NCBI GenBank assembly: GCA_036342255.1 | Contig: JAZAUS010000003.1 | Coordinates: 62,001 to 126,000 of the forward strand | Length of the DNA stretch: 64,000 nt | From: RUG11198 sp036342255 | GTDB taxonomy: Bacteria; Bacillota_I; Bacilli_A; RF39; UBA660 | Reading direction: 5' to 3' | In this document: positions 33,906-43,437 of the stretch, one piece after another | How positions within the stretch are numbered: the first letter of the stretch is position 1 | Layout of the letters: each line of letters begins with the position of its first letter | Made by a program: the position numbers and the translations under genes | The notes under the pieces: generated by a model | What the model saw: the letters and a program-made list of their open reading frames with translations, nothing else | Told to the model about the DNA's origin: nothing | Databases searched by the model: none

Positions 33906-35189
33906 ATGAAAGTAGGAATATATTCATTAGGTTGTAAAGTAAATATCTATGAAAGTGAATTTATAACAGACTTATTAAAAAATAAAGGCTACAAAATAGT
34001 CCCATTTAATGATAAAGATGCCGATATATATATAATAAACACATGTAGTGTAACTAACGAAGCAGATCGCAAAAGTAGACAAATAATAAATAGAGCAAGA
34101 AGAGAAAATAAAGATGCTCTAATAGTCGTAATGGGTTGTTACTCTCAAATAAAACCCGAAGATATAGAAGCAGACATTATAATAGGAAATAAAGACAAAA
34201 GTAAAATAGTTTCTTTAATCGAAGAAGCTTTAAAAACAAAAACAAAACAAAAAAAAATATATGATTTAAGAAAAGAAAAAACTTTTGAAGATATGGAAAT
34301 AACCAAATTTGATAACCATACAAGAGCTTTTGTAAAAATACAAGATGGATGTAACGCTTTTTGTAGTTATTGCATAATACCATATACTAGAGGACAAATA
34401 AGAAGCAAAAAGTTTAAAGATGTAATTAATGAAGTTACAAACCTAGTAAATAACGGCTATAAAGAAATTGTATTAACAGGCATACATACAGGCAAATATG
34501 GACTAGATTTAAAAGATACCAATCTAGAACAACTATTAAATGAATTAGTAAAAATAAAAAATATATATAGAATAAGACTATCATCAATAGAAATAAACGA
34601 AATAACAGATGGTATAATAAAATTAATTAAAAATAATGATATTATGGCCAAACATCTACATATTCCACTTCAAAGCGGAACAGATAAAATATTAAAATCA
34701 ATGAATAGATGCTATGACACTAAATTTTTCTTAAATAGAATAAATGAGATAAGAAAGAATATACCAAATATATCAATAACAACAGATTTAATAGTAGGTT
34801 TCCCTGGAGAAACTGAACAAGACTTTACTAATACAATAAATCTATTAAATACAATAAAATTTACAAAAATACATACTTTTCCTTATTCAAAAAGAGACAA
34901 AACAAAAGCCAGTTTGATGAAAAATCAAATAAATGGTAAAATAAAAAAAGAAAGAGTAAGAAAAGTATTAAACATATCACAAAAAAATGAATATGAGTAT
35001 TATAAAAGCTTTATAAATAGTACTTTTGAAGGAGTAACAGAAATAAAAAATGATAACACAGTAATAGTACATACATCAAACTACATACCAGTATTAGTAA
35101 ATAATAATATACCAAATAATTCTATTGTTAAAATTAAAATAACTAACGTAGATAAAAATAATAAAGTATTTGGTGAAATACTTAATTAA
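33906..35189 (+). CDS. mtaB: tRNA t6A37 methylthiotransferase
   Basis: MtaB adds a methylthio group to t6A at position 37 of tRNAs reading ANN codons. Layout: N-terminal UPF0004 domain with SLGCKVNIYESE, NTCSVTNEADRKSRQ and MGCYSQ giving three Cys for the auxiliary cluster. The radical SAM motif is in GCNAFCSYCIIPYTRG (about 148-163), and the TRAM-like C-terminus ends in VKIKITNVDKNNKVFGEI. GCKVN rather than GCQMN points to MtaB rather than MiaB. It follows GAGGTG. miaA, the other position-37 enzyme gene, is 7 kb downstream. Confidence 0.93.
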   Translation: MKVGIYSLGCKVNIYESEFITDLLKNKGYKIVPFNDKDADIYIINTCSVTNEADRKSRQIINRARRENKDALIVVMGCYSQIKPEDIEADIIIGNKDKSKIVSLIEEALKTKTKQKKIYDLRKEKTFEDMEITKFDNHTRAFVKIQDGCNAFCSYCIIPYTRGQIRSKKFKDVINEVTNLVNNGYKEIVLTGIHTGKYGLDLKDTNLEQLLNELVKIKNIYRIRLSSIEINEITDGIIKLIKNNDIMAKHLHIPLQSGTDKILKSMNRCYDTKFFLNRINEIRKNIPNISITTDLIVGFPGETEQDFTNTINLLNTIKFTKIHTFPYSKRDKTKASLMKNQINGKIKKERVRKVLNISQKNEYEYYKSFINSTFEGVTEIKNDNTVIVHTSNYIPVLVNNNIPNNSIVKIKITNVDKNNKVFGEILN

Positions 35190-35220
35190 TCAACATATAT
35201 TATAAAAGAGGTGATACAAA

Positions 35221-35739
35221 TTGGATTATTTTTATCCCGATTTATATCAAAAAAGTATCTATGATATAAATTATAAAAAATTAAAAAATTTAAAAATAAA
35301 ATGTTTATTATTTGATTTAGATAACACATGTGTACCATATAAAGAAAATAGTATAAATAATAAATTAAAAAAGCTATTTAAAGAACTTAAACAAATGGGA
35401 TTTGAAGTAATACTATTTTCAAATTCCCCCAATAAAAGATTAAAAAAATTTAAATACCTTAATATTGATTATAATGCCTTATCTTTAAAACCCTTATCTT
35501 ATAGTTTTAATAAAATAATAAAAAAGTATAAATATAAAAAAGATGAAATATGTATAATAGGTGATCAATTATTTACAGATATATATGGTGGAAATAAAGT
35601 AGGTATAAAAACTTGTTTAGTAGACCCATTAACAGATTATGACCTATTTTTTACTAGAATAACACGCCATTTCGAAAACAAAAAAATAAATAAATATGAA
35701 AAAAAAGGAAAATTTAAAAGAGGTAATTATTATGACTAA
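35221..35739 (+). CDS. yqeG: YqeG-family HAD phosphatase
   Basis: The start is TTG at 35221, well placed after AGAGGTGAT. HAD motif I is FDLDNT (31-36), motif II is FSNSPN, and motif IV is IIGDQLFTDIYGGNKVG. The 172-residue length and the absence of a cap fit the YqeG IIIA subgroup. The physiological substrate is unknown. It overlaps yqeH by 8 bases, the same gene order as in Bacillus, where YqeH is a 30S assembly GTPase. Confidence 0.9.
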   Translation: MDYFYPDLYQKSIYDINYKKLKNLKIKCLLFDLDNTCVPYKENSINNKLKKLFKELKQMGFEVILFSNSPNKRLKKFKYLNIDYNALSLKPLSYSFNKIIKKYKYKKDEICIIGDQLFTDIYGGNKVGIKTCLVDPLTDYDLFFTRITRHFENKKINKYEKKGKFKRGNYYD

Positions 35740-36709
35740 ATGTAAAGGCTGCGGTATAGAATTACAAAATAAAAATAAAGATACAATAGGTTATACTGAT
35801 AATTTAAATAACAAATTATGTAACAGATGTTTCAAACTAACTAATTATGGAGAATACTCAAAAGTAAGTTTTACTAATAAAGATTATAATAAATTATTAG
35901 AAACCATACCAGAAGATTCATTAGTAATCTATACCACAGATATATTATCACTAGATCTAGATAGAATTAATAAATATAAAAATATCTTATTAATAGTAAC
36001 AAAAAGAGATATAATGCCAAAATCTTTAAAAGATGAAAAAATAATAAACTACATAAAGAATAATACCAATTATAAAAATATTTTAATTATAAGTAGCAAA
36101 AAAAACTATAACATTGATACACTATATAATTACTTAAAAGAAAATTCAAATAATAAACCAATTTATTTTGTAGGAGATACTAATAGTGGAAAATCAACTT
36201 TAATAAACAAATTAATAAAAAATTATAGTAACAACAAAGACAATAATATAACTGTAAGCATGTACCCATCAACAACTTTATCATTAGTACCAATCAAAAT
36301 AAATAACTTAACTATAATAGATACACCAGGCATTATTAATCCAAACAATATAATTAATTACTTAGAAAAATCAGACATAAAAAAAATCACTCAAACAAAA
36401 GAAATAAAACCAAAAAGCTGTCAAATAACAGGACAAGGAAGCATAGTAATAGATAAATATCTACGAATAGATTATGAAACAGAAGAAAAAAACAGTCTAG
36501 TAATTTATAGCAGTAATAATTTAAATATAAGATTTAATTCATTAAAAAAAGACTATTTAAAAGATTTAAAAAAGCACAGCTATATCTTAACTGGACAAGA
36601 AGATATAGTAATACCAGGCTTATGTTTTATAAAAATATCCAAAAAAATAAAACTAAAAATATATATCAATTCTAAAATAACACCAATTATAAGAAACAAA
36701 ATAATTTAA
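35732..36709 (+). CDS. yqeH: Ribosome biogenesis GTPase YqeH
   Basis: I start at ATG 35732 after AGAGGTAA; an in-frame ATG at 35696 is inside yqeG. An N-terminal zinc finger has CKGCGI and CNRC. The GTPase is circularly permuted: G4 TKRD comes first, then G5, then G1 GDTNSGKST (about 148-156) and G3 DTPG, the hallmark of the YqeH/YlqF/YjeQ class. The C-terminal domain carries GLCFIKI-type strands. YqeH acts in 30S subunit maturation. Length 325 is slightly short of the Bacillus protein (366). Confidence 0.92.
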   Translation: MTKCKGCGIELQNKNKDTIGYTDNLNNKLCNRCFKLTNYGEYSKVSFTNKDYNKLLETIPEDSLVIYTTDILSLDLDRINKYKNILLIVTKRDIMPKSLKDEKIINYIKNNTNYKNILIISSKKNYNIDTLYNYLKENSNNKPIYFVGDTNSGKSTLINKLIKNYSNNKDNNITVSMYPSTTLSLVPIKINNLTIIDTPGIINPNNIINYLEKSDIKKITQTKEIKPKSCQITGQGSIVIDKYLRIDYETEEKNSLVIYSSNNLNIRFNSLKKDYLKDLKKHSYILTGQEDIVIPGLCFIKISKKIKLKIYINSKITPIIRNKII

Positions 36710-36747
36710 CTAATAAGTAATTTTATTGTTTTTATACCAAAAAAAGG

Positions 36748-36776
36748 TTGTATTTTTACTACAAATATGCTATAAT
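36748..36776 (+). promoter_or_regulatory. Promoter of the 205-residue hypothetical gene
   Basis: TTGTAT (36748-36753), 17 bases, TATAAT (36771-36776), 23 bases before the ATG. Confidence 0.65.
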
Positions 36777-36799
36777 ACACAGCTAAGTGGGGTGGTAGT

Positions 36800-37417
36800 A
36801 TGAATAATATGAATTTTAAACTACCTTTTTATGGTAAAAAAGGTACTATAAAAGATATTAAAGAAGACACCAAATATTATTTAGTATATCGTTATGATAC
36901 AAGTAAAGATAAAGATATTTTGTTTTATGTTCCAAAAAATGAAAAAAACCTAAATAGACTACTAGATAACTACTATAACGATTTAAAAGGCTATTTAGAA
37001 AACAGTTCTGAAAAATATGAAACATTAAAACAAAATCGCATGAAAAAAGTCATAAATACAGATAATATAAAATTAATGTTAGGAATCTCAACTTCATTAA
37101 TACTTTTATCTATCCCATTAATAAACACACATGAAACAATAGGTTTTGTTGGAGTAGTATTAGATACATTAGCAATTCCAACTACATCTTACGCCATAAG
37201 TGAATTAATAAAAAATTATAAAGATCAAAAAAATGCTAAATTTATAAATAACTATAAAAAATTAAGTCAAAAATATCAATCAGAAGCACAAATAAAAAAT
37301 ACCAACAAAGAAACTATCTATCAAGGCTTATCTAAAAACAATAATAAGAATCATATAAATGATTTAACAAAAACTAAAAAATTAAAACCAGAAAACAAAA
37401 GAAAGTTGCCTAAGTAA
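36800..37417 (+). CDS. Hypothetical protein with two membrane segments
   Basis: This 205-residue protein has a charged N-terminal half with KLPFYGKKGTIKDIKEDTKYYLVYRYD, then two hydrophobic segments (about 93-108 and 114-133), then a Lys/Asn-rich tail. The N-terminal half and the tail are probably both cytosolic. I do not recognise a family. It has its own promoter and terminator, so it is a single-gene transcript between yqeH and addB. Confidence 0.65.
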   Translation: MNNMNFKLPFYGKKGTIKDIKEDTKYYLVYRYDTSKDKDILFYVPKNEKNLNRLLDNYYNDLKGYLENSSEKYETLKQNRMKKVINTDNIKLMLGISTSLILLSIPLINTHETIGFVGVVLDTLAIPTTSYAISELIKNYKDQKNAKFINNYKKLSQKYQSEAQIKNTNKETIYQGLSKNNNKNHINDLTKTKKLKPENKRKLPK

Positions 37418-37429
37418 CTTTCTTTTTTT
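37397..37429 (+). terminator. Terminator of the 205-residue hypothetical gene
   Basis: AAAAGAAAGTT (37397-37407) pairs with AACTTTCTTTT (37416-37426), followed by more T. The left arm is inside the coding end. Confidence 0.85.
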
Positions 37430-37511
37430 ATATATAATAATTAATTAATTATAACAAAATACTTTAATAATAAAATATTTTACTGTATAATTATAAAAGG
37501 AGCCTGATAAT

Positions 37512-39887
37512 ATGTTAGAAAAATATATAAAAGATAATACAATAATTATCTCAAACAAAAATAAAATACCTTCACTAATAAAAAAAATAAGAGCTAAATC
37601 ATTTATAAATCTTAAATTCATGACATTAGATGAATTAAGAGAATTATTCTTTTTTAAATATGATGAAAAAACATTATACTATTTAATAAATAAATATAAC
37701 TATAACTATGACATAGCTTTAAAACTAATCAAAAACCTATATTATATAAAAGATAAAAAATATAAAAATGAAAAGCTAAATAATTTAGTATCATTAAAAA
37801 AAGAATTATTAGAACAAAAACTATTATATCAAAATCAATTAATTAATAATTATCTAGGCAATAATAACATAATAATATACGATTATATACTATTAAATAA
37901 ATACGATAGTATCTTTATAGATGAACTAAAAAAAATAACTAAAATAACTATAATAAATAAAGAAAGAGAAGAAACAGCTAATAATACAATACTAGAATTT
38001 AATGATATAGAAGATGAAGTAGTATTTGTAGCAGAAAAAATAGTAGAACTAATTAATAATAATATAGATATAAATAAAATAAAAATATGTGGACCAAACA
38101 ATGAATACAACAACATAATAAATCGTATTTTTCATTATTATAAATTACCACTAATAATAGATAACAGTACTATCTATAATACTAAAATAGGTCAATTATT
38201 TATAAAAAACTTAAATAAAAATATAAATAATACTATAGATATTATAAATAAAGAGATAGACTTAAATATACAAGATAATTTAAAAATATATAATAGTATA
38301 ATAAATATAATAAATAAATATGCCTGGTGTGATGATTATAATAAAGTAAAAGAAATGCTTATAAATGACTTTAAAAAAACTAAGATTAATAATACTAAAT
38401 ATGAAAAGAGAATAGATATTATTAATAGTTTAGATGAAGCTAACGATGATGAATACATATTTCTAATGAGCTTTAACCAAGGCATAATACCTAACATATA
38501 TAAAGACGAAGACTATCTAAATGATAAAATAAAACAAGAATTAAATATAGATACTTCAAATGATTTAAATACATATAGTACAAATAAATGGTTATATAAT
38601 ATAAAACATACTAAAAATCTTACTATAACCTATAAAAAATATAGTAATCAATCAGAATATTATATATCAAGCCTAAATGATATCTTAAACTATAATATTA
38701 TTAAAGAAAATATAGAATACAGCAATTATTCACATCTCTTTAACAAAATAGCCCTAACAAAAAAAATAGATGATTTAATAAAATATAATACTCATTCAGA
38801 AATATTAGATATATTATATAATAATTATAAAGAACTAAAATATTTAACATATAATAACTCTTTTACAGGTATTGATCCAAATATATTACTAAAATACATA
38901 AATAATAAATTAACACTATCTTACAGTGCTATAAATAATTACTATCACTGTGCTTTTAAATACTATTTATCAAACATACTAAAACTAAACATATATGAAA
39001 AAACATTTCATACCATTATAGGTAATCTCTTTCATTATATTTTATCAATATGCTTTATAAAAGACATAGATATAAAAAAAGAATACTATGATTATATAGA
39101 AAATGAAGAATATCAATTTAACGCCAAAGAATTATTCTTTCTAGATAAATTATACGAAGAATTAATATTTATAATAGAAACTATCAAAAAACAAAACCAA
39201 TATAATAGCTTATCTCAAAACTTATATGAAGAAAAAATAGAAATAGATAAAAGTAAAAAAGATATTAATATAATATTTAAAGGCTTTATAGACAAAATAA
39301 ATTATGACGATAAACAAAAAACAGGAATAATAATAGATTATAAAACAGGAAGTGCTGATATAAATTTAAACAATATTATATATGGCCTAGATATGCAATT
39401 ACCAATATATTTATACTTAACCAAAAATAAATATCCCAACATGAGAATAATAGGTTTCTATCTTCAAAAAATATTACATAATAAACCTAATATAGATAAA
39501 AAACATACTTATAAAGAAATAAATGAAGATAAATTAAAACTACTAGGATATACAAGTATGTATGATTCAGATATAAAAATAATAGATAGTAATTATGCAG
39601 AAAGTAAAGTAATAAAAGGAATGAAAACAACAAGTAAAGGCTTAGGTAGTAAAAAAGTATATGATAATGAATTAATAGAAAAAATATATAATTTAACAGA
39701 TAATAAAGTAAATGAAGCAATCGATAACATCCTAAATGCTTCATTTACCATAAACCCTAAAAAGATAGGTATGAACAATATAGGCTGTAAATACTGTAAT
39801 TTTAAAGATATATGTTTCTCAAATGAAGCAAATTTAATTAATTTAAAAGAATACAAGAATTTAGAATTTTTTGATGAAAAAGAGTAA
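37512..39887 (+). CDS. addB: AddB-like nuclease subunit (PD-(D/E)XK family), short form
   Basis: It matches the nuclease/iron-sulfur half of AddB. The C-terminal nuclease has FKGFIDKINYDDKQKTGIIIDYKTGS with the catalytic D and DYK. The iron-sulfur cysteines are one in NYYHCAFKYYLSN (about residue 482) plus C-x2-C-x5-C in GCKYCNFKDIC (about 757-768), as in AddB. It is 791 residues against roughly 1150 in Bacillus AddB. I see no Walker A motif at the N-terminus, so the N-terminal helicase-like part is reduced. It is 24 kb from addA; normally the two are adjacent. A TATAAT at 37486-37491 lies 20 bases upstream of the start. Confidence 0.85.
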   Translation: MLEKYIKDNTIIISNKNKIPSLIKKIRAKSFINLKFMTLDELRELFFFKYDEKTLYYLINKYNYNYDIALKLIKNLYYIKDKKYKNEKLNNLVSLKKELLEQKLLYQNQLINNYLGNNNIIIYDYILLNKYDSIFIDELKKITKITIINKEREETANNTILEFNDIEDEVVFVAEKIVELINNNIDINKIKICGPNNEYNNIINRIFHYYKLPLIIDNSTIYNTKIGQLFIKNLNKNINNTIDIINKEIDLNIQDNLKIYNSIINIINKYAWCDDYNKVKEMLINDFKKTKINNTKYEKRIDIINSLDEANDDEYIFLMSFNQGIIPNIYKDEDYLNDKIKQELNIDTSNDLNTYSTNKWLYNIKHTKNLTITYKKYSNQSEYYISSLNDILNYNIIKENIEYSNYSHLFNKIALTKKIDDLIKYNTHSEILDILYNNYKELKYLTYNNSFTGIDPNILLKYINNKLTLSYSAINNYYHCAFKYYLSNILKLNIYEKTFHTIIGNLFHYILSICFIKDIDIKKEYYDYIENEEYQFNAKELFFLDKLYEELIFIIETIKKQNQYNSLSQNLYEEKIEIDKSKKDINIIFKGFIDKINYDDKQKTGIIIDYKTGSADINLNNIIYGLDMQLPIYLYLTKNKYPNMRIIGFYLQKILHNKPNIDKKHTYKEINEDKLKLLGYTSMYDSDIKIIDSNYAESKVIKGMKTTSKGLGSKKVYDNELIEKIYNLTDNKVNEAIDNILNASFTINPKKIGMNNIGCKYCNFKDICFSNEANLINLKEYKNLEFFDEKE

Positions 39888-39985
39888 TTTTAGTTATTTT
39901 ACTTGCTTTTTTTCAAAAAAGGTATATAATATTAATAGTTAATTTTTATAGATTATTCTATAAATAATGAAATGGGGGATTAAAT

Positions 39986-40414
39986 ATGTTGAGAAGAATA
40001 CTTAACTTTTTGGTTATTTTAGTTATAATTATTGCTATTAGTAGTATTTTTATTAATCTATATAATAGTGGTAAAAAAGAAAATAATAAGTTTGATACTG
40101 CAAAAGAAACAATAAAAAAAGGAGCATCTAAAGCCAAAGATAGTGTTAAGAAAAAAACAGAAGAACTAAAAAAAGAAAAAGAAAAAATAATAGATGGTAA
40201 AAAAGATACAGAAAATAATAATGAAACAACAAACAACAACGAAACAAAAGATTTAGATGATAATGATGTTGAAACAAATGATAATACTCAAGTAACAGGA
40301 AACGAAATTGCTGTAGGTAGTACTGGAACAAAAGAAAACATCTTTTTAACACTTACAGGTGGTATTATTATCTTATCAGGAGCAGGATTATTAATATTTA
40401 AAACAAATAACTAA
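39986..40414 (+). CDS. Small envelope protein with charged repeat linker and C-terminal membrane segment
   Basis: This 142-residue protein has an N-terminal hydrophobic segment (about 6-25), a highly charged Lys/Glu stretch (KKGASKAKDSVKKKTEELKKEK) and an Asn/Thr linker. The end is AVGSTGTKENIF, a hydrophobic span and a short basic tail. The end looks like a degenerate cell-wall sorting signal (x-STG-T, helix, basic end), but the classical LPxTG is absent. A promoter-like TTGCTT-16-TATAAT is at 39903-39930. Function is unknown. Confidence 0.6.
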   Translation: MLRRILNFLVILVIIIAISSIFINLYNSGKKENNKFDTAKETIKKGASKAKDSVKKKTEELKKEKEKIIDGKKDTENNNETTNNNETKDLDDNDVETNDNTQVTGNEIAVGSTGTKENIFLTLTGGIIILSGAGLLIFKTNN

Positions 40415-40434
40415 AGAGCATAATAGCTCTTTTT
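40413..40434 (+). terminator. Terminator after the small envelope protein
   Basis: AAAGAGC (40413-40419, overlapping the stop codon) pairs with GCTCTTT (40426-40432), followed by T. Confidence 0.8.
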
Positions 40435-40463
40435 ATTTAGAATTATAAAATATGAGGTGTAAT

Positions 40464-41033
40464 ATGCTAAGTGTAAAAAATAATACAAATACAATAATTA
40501 TTAAAAACTCTAAATTTATAACAATAATATACCAAATAGATAATATAGAAGAAATAGATAAATATCTAAAAGAAGTAAAAAATCAATATAAAAATGCAAC
40601 CCACTATTGCTATGCCTATATATTAGATAGTACATCTAAATGTTCTGATGATGGAGAACCATCAGGAACAGCAGGCATACCAATGCTAGAAATATTAAAA
40701 AAGAATAATCTAGATCATGTTTTATGTATTGTAGTAAGGTATTTTGGCAAAATACTATTAGGAGCTGGTGGTCTAGTAAGAGCCTATTCAAGAAGTGTAA
40801 AAGAATGTTTAGAAAACAATATAATAGAATTAAAAGAAGGCCTAAATATCAAAATAACATTCTCATATAATAACCTAAAAAAAATAGATTATATTCTAAA
40901 TAACTGTATTATAAACAAAAAAACATATAACAAAGATATAATATATGACATAAACATTACCAAAGAAAAATATAATGAATTAACTAACAGTAATATATGC
41001 ACAATAGAAATAATTAAAAGTATCTATATATAA
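40464..41033 (+). CDS. YigZ/IMPACT family protein
   Basis: I start at ATG 40464, preceded by GAGGTG; ATG 40452 in frame would lack a ribosome site. The UPF0029 N-terminal domain has ATHYCYAYILD, SDDGEPSGTAGIPML and VRYFGKILLGAGGLVRAYS, all diagnostic. The C-terminal domain (EF-G domain V-like) is present but shortened. The bacterial role is uncertain; eukaryotic IMPACT regulates translation stress kinases. It precedes miaA by 24 bases. Confidence 0.88.
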   Translation: MLSVKNNTNTIIIKNSKFITIIYQIDNIEEIDKYLKEVKNQYKNATHYCYAYILDSTSKCSDDGEPSGTAGIPMLEILKKNNLDHVLCIVVRYFGKILLGAGGLVRAYSRSVKECLENNIIELKEGLNIKITFSYNNLKKIDYILNNCIINKKTYNKDIIYDINITKEKYNELTNSNICTIEIIKSIYI

Positions 41034-41057
41034 TAACATAAGAAAGAGGTGATTACT

Positions 41058-41951
41058 ATTAAAAAAATAATCGTAATAGTAGGTCCTACCGGAGTAGGTA
41101 AAACAAAACTATCCATAATGTTAGCCAAAAAATATAATGGAGAAATAATAAATGCCGATTCAATGCAAATATATAAAGATCTAAATATAGGAACAGCTAA
41201 AATAACAAAAGAAGAAAAAGAAGGAATTCCTCATCATCTTTTTGATATAAAACATGTAACTGAAGAATATTCTATCTACAATTACCAAAAAGATTGCCGA
41301 AAAGCAATAAAAGATATCCAAAGTAGAAATAAAACTGTCATACTAGTAGGTGGAACAGGACTATATATAAAAAGTGCTCTATATGATTATAAATTAAACG
41401 AAAAAACAAATAATAATAATTATGATAACATACCAACAGAAGAACTATATAATAAGTTAATAAAACTAGACAAAGATAGTATAGATAAAATAGATAAAAA
41501 TAATCGAAGAAGAATTATAAATGCCTTAAGTTATTACTTAGCTAACAATAAATCAATCACACAAAATAAAACAAACAAACTATTATATGACACATATTTT
41601 ATAGGCTTAACAACCAATCGTGATGAATTATATAAAATAATAAATAATAGGGTAGATATAATGGTAAAAAATGGATTAATAGAAGAAGTAAAACAATTTC
41701 ATAACAATAATATATATACCAAACCCTTAACAGGAGGCATAGGCTACAAAGAATTATATAACTACTTTGACAATAAAATATCATTAGATGAAGCAATAGA
41801 TAAAATTAAAAAAGATTCAAGAAACTATGCCAAAAGACAATATACTTTCTTTAATAATAGTCTACCAACTAAATGGTTTAATACAGATTATAATAATTTT
41901 ACTAATACATATAATGAAATAATAAACTATATAGAAAATAATAATAAATAA
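41058..41951 (+). CDS. miaA: tRNA dimethylallyltransferase, probably with an ATT start
   Basis: MiaA adds a dimethylallyl group to A37 of tRNAs reading UNN codons. P-loop GPTGVGKTKLS, DSMQIYKDLNIGTAK, GGTGLYIKSALYDY, and the tRNA-binding GGIGYKEL are all present. The only ribosome site, AAAGAGGTGATT, would place the start at ATT 41058, giving the standard N-terminus M-K-K-I-I-V-I-V-G-P. The alternative GTG at 41049 is inside that ribosome site. The total of 297 residues is normal. A gene ends 24 bases upstream; an HTH regulator follows. Confidence 0.92.
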   Translation: MKKIIVIVGPTGVGKTKLSIMLAKKYNGEIINADSMQIYKDLNIGTAKITKEEKEGIPHHLFDIKHVTEEYSIYNYQKDCRKAIKDIQSRNKTVILVGGTGLYIKSALYDYKLNEKTNNNNYDNIPTEELYNKLIKLDKDSIDKIDKNNRRRIINALSYYLANNKSITQNKTNKLLYDTYFIGLTTNRDELYKIINNRVDIMVKNGLIEEVKQFHNNNIYTKPLTGGIGYKELYNYFDNKISLDEAIDKIKKDSRNYAKRQYTFFNNSLPTKWFNTDYNNFTNTYNEIINYIENNNK

Positions 41952-41975
41952 TACACTTTTATGCTTTACATATAC

Positions 41976-42003
41976 TTGACATATTTTCTATACATGATAA
42001 AAT
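41976..42003 (+). promoter_or_regulatory. Promoter of the HTH regulator gene
   Basis: TTGACA (41976-41981), 16 bases ending in an extended-10 TGA, TAAAAT (41998-42003), 22 bases before the ATG. Confidence 0.7.
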
Positions 42004-42024
42004 ATAAATAGGAGAGGATAAGAT

Positions 42025-42804
42025 ATGAGTACAATCGAAAAGATTAACTTAATATTGAAAAAAACTAATATATCAAAAGTTAATTTAGCTAAATATTTAG
42101 GAGTTTCAAGACAAATGGTATATAACTACTTAGATAGCGATGATCTAAGTAAAATGCCAGCAGAAAAATGTCAATTATTATTCGATTTATTAGAAGTAAA
42201 AAGTTGTGATGAGATCACAAAAAAAGAATTAACTGATGAATATTTACAAAGTGTTTCAAATAAAATTTTTAATTATAAAAAACCAACAAATAAAAAAGAT
42301 GAAATTATTGATTTATCAGAATTAAAAAAAGAAGAACAAGTACTTCTTTCAGATATATTCTTCATTATAAAAGAAATGTTAACTGAAGACAAGACTGATG
42401 AAAGCATTAAAACTTTAAAATATTATTATCATTTCTTACAATCAATTCCATCAATGAAAGAATTAAAATATTTCTTAGGATACGCTGCTAAAAGTTGTGG
42501 ATATATTAAACCAGATGTTTTTGATTTCAATGAAGAAGAACAATATATATTTGAAAGTATAATGTTTTCAGCAATGACACTATATTCAAATGGTGGAGCA
42601 TCAAAAAGTAAATTAGCAGAATCTCATCGCCGTTGGGAAGCAATACTAGAAAGAAAAAATGAAGAAAAGCTGTCAAGAACTCAAGAATTAAATACAGCTA
42701 AAGTACAAGCATTAAGAGAATTAGGATATACTGAAATAAATGAAAAGAATGCAACTGAAGTATTTGACAAAATAGCAGAAATACAAGCAAGAAAATTTGA
42801 TTAA
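42025..42804 (+). CDS. XRE-type DNA-binding protein
   Basis: This 259-residue protein starts with a helix-turn-helix: ISKVNLAKYLGVSRQMVYNYLDSDD (about residues 16-40), the XRE pattern. The remaining 200 residues are helical and mostly charged, with a hydrophobic patch in EEEQYIFESIMFSAMTLYS and a coiled-coil-like tail (about 200-255). No signal peptide or membrane segment. I do not recognise the C-terminal family. It has a strong promoter, which fits an abundant protein or housekeeping regulator. Targets are unknown. Confidence 0.75.
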   Translation: MSTIEKINLILKKTNISKVNLAKYLGVSRQMVYNYLDSDDLSKMPAEKCQLLFDLLEVKSCDEITKKELTDEYLQSVSNKIFNYKKPTNKKDEIIDLSELKKEEQVLLSDIFFIIKEMLTEDKTDESIKTLKYYYHFLQSIPSMKELKYFLGYAAKSCGYIKPDVFDFNEEEQYIFESIMFSAMTLYSNGGASKSKLAESHRRWEAILERKNEEKLSRTQELNTAKVQALRELGYTEINEKNATEVFDKIAEIQARKFD

Positions 42805-42817
42805 TATAATAAATAAT

Positions 42818-42845
42818 AGAATAGGGGAGTAAACTCTATTCTTTT
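42818..42845 (+). terminator. Terminator after the XRE-type gene
   Basis: AGAATA (42818-42823) pairs with TATTCT (42837-42842), with an inner GAG/CTC pairing and a GGG bulge, followed by TTTT. Confidence 0.6.
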
Positions 42846-42899
42846 AATATTTACATAAAAAATATATAATGATATAATTATATAAAGTTGGTGAATTAA

Positions 42900-43403
42900 A
42901 TGAAAGATAAATTAATAGAAAAAATATCACTAATAATAACCATATTAATAGTATTATTATTTGTATATTTAGGCTATAGAGTCTTTACAAGAGTAAATGT
43001 TAAAAGAACAATTAAAAATGATATAAATGAAATATTAAAAGATTATGAAATAAATAAATATACCAAAGAATTTAAAATAGTAATCCATTCAAAAAGTAAT
43101 TACAGCACCAAAATATCATATAATATAATAATTAAAAATGATAAATATGACAAATTAGAATTTGAGATTCAAAAAGAAATAATAAAATATATAAAAAATA
43201 TATCATTCAAAGGAAACAACAAAAAATATTTTATAAATAAAGTAACAATAAATAGCAACAATAATAAATATGAATATAAAACCCTCTTCAAGAAAAATGG
43301 AAAAATATATGGAGTAGGGGGAATAGGAACAGATGATAATAACAATACAACAGATAATATAAAAGAAAAATGGGAAGAAATAAAAGAAAAATTTAAAAAC
43401 TAA
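42900..43403 (+). CDS. Hypothetical signal-anchored protein
   Basis: This 167-residue protein has one membrane segment (about 8-27) and an outer domain with alternating strands (FKIVIHSKSN, ISYNIIIKND, FINKVTINSN, YEYKTLFKKNG) that may be a small alpha/beta fold. A Gly-rich loop (YGVGGIGTDDNNN) precedes the charged C-terminal helix. I do not recognise a family. It is the last rightward gene before the dif site. A strong terminator follows directly. Confidence 0.65.
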   Translation: MKDKLIEKISLIITILIVLLFVYLGYRVFTRVNVKRTIKNDINEILKDYEINKYTKEFKIVIHSKSNYSTKISYNIIIKNDKYDKLEFEIQKEIIKYIKNISFKGNNKKYFINKVTINSNNNKYEYKTLFKKNGKIYGVGGIGTDDNNNTTDNIKEKWEEIKEKFKN

Positions 43404-43437
43404 AAACTAATAATATAATCTATTTATTAGTTTTTTT
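43402..43437 (+). terminator. Terminator ending the rightward gene set
   Basis: AAAAACTAATAA (43402-43413, overlapping the stop codon) pairs with TTATTAGTTTTT (43424-43435), followed by T. Confidence 0.85.
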
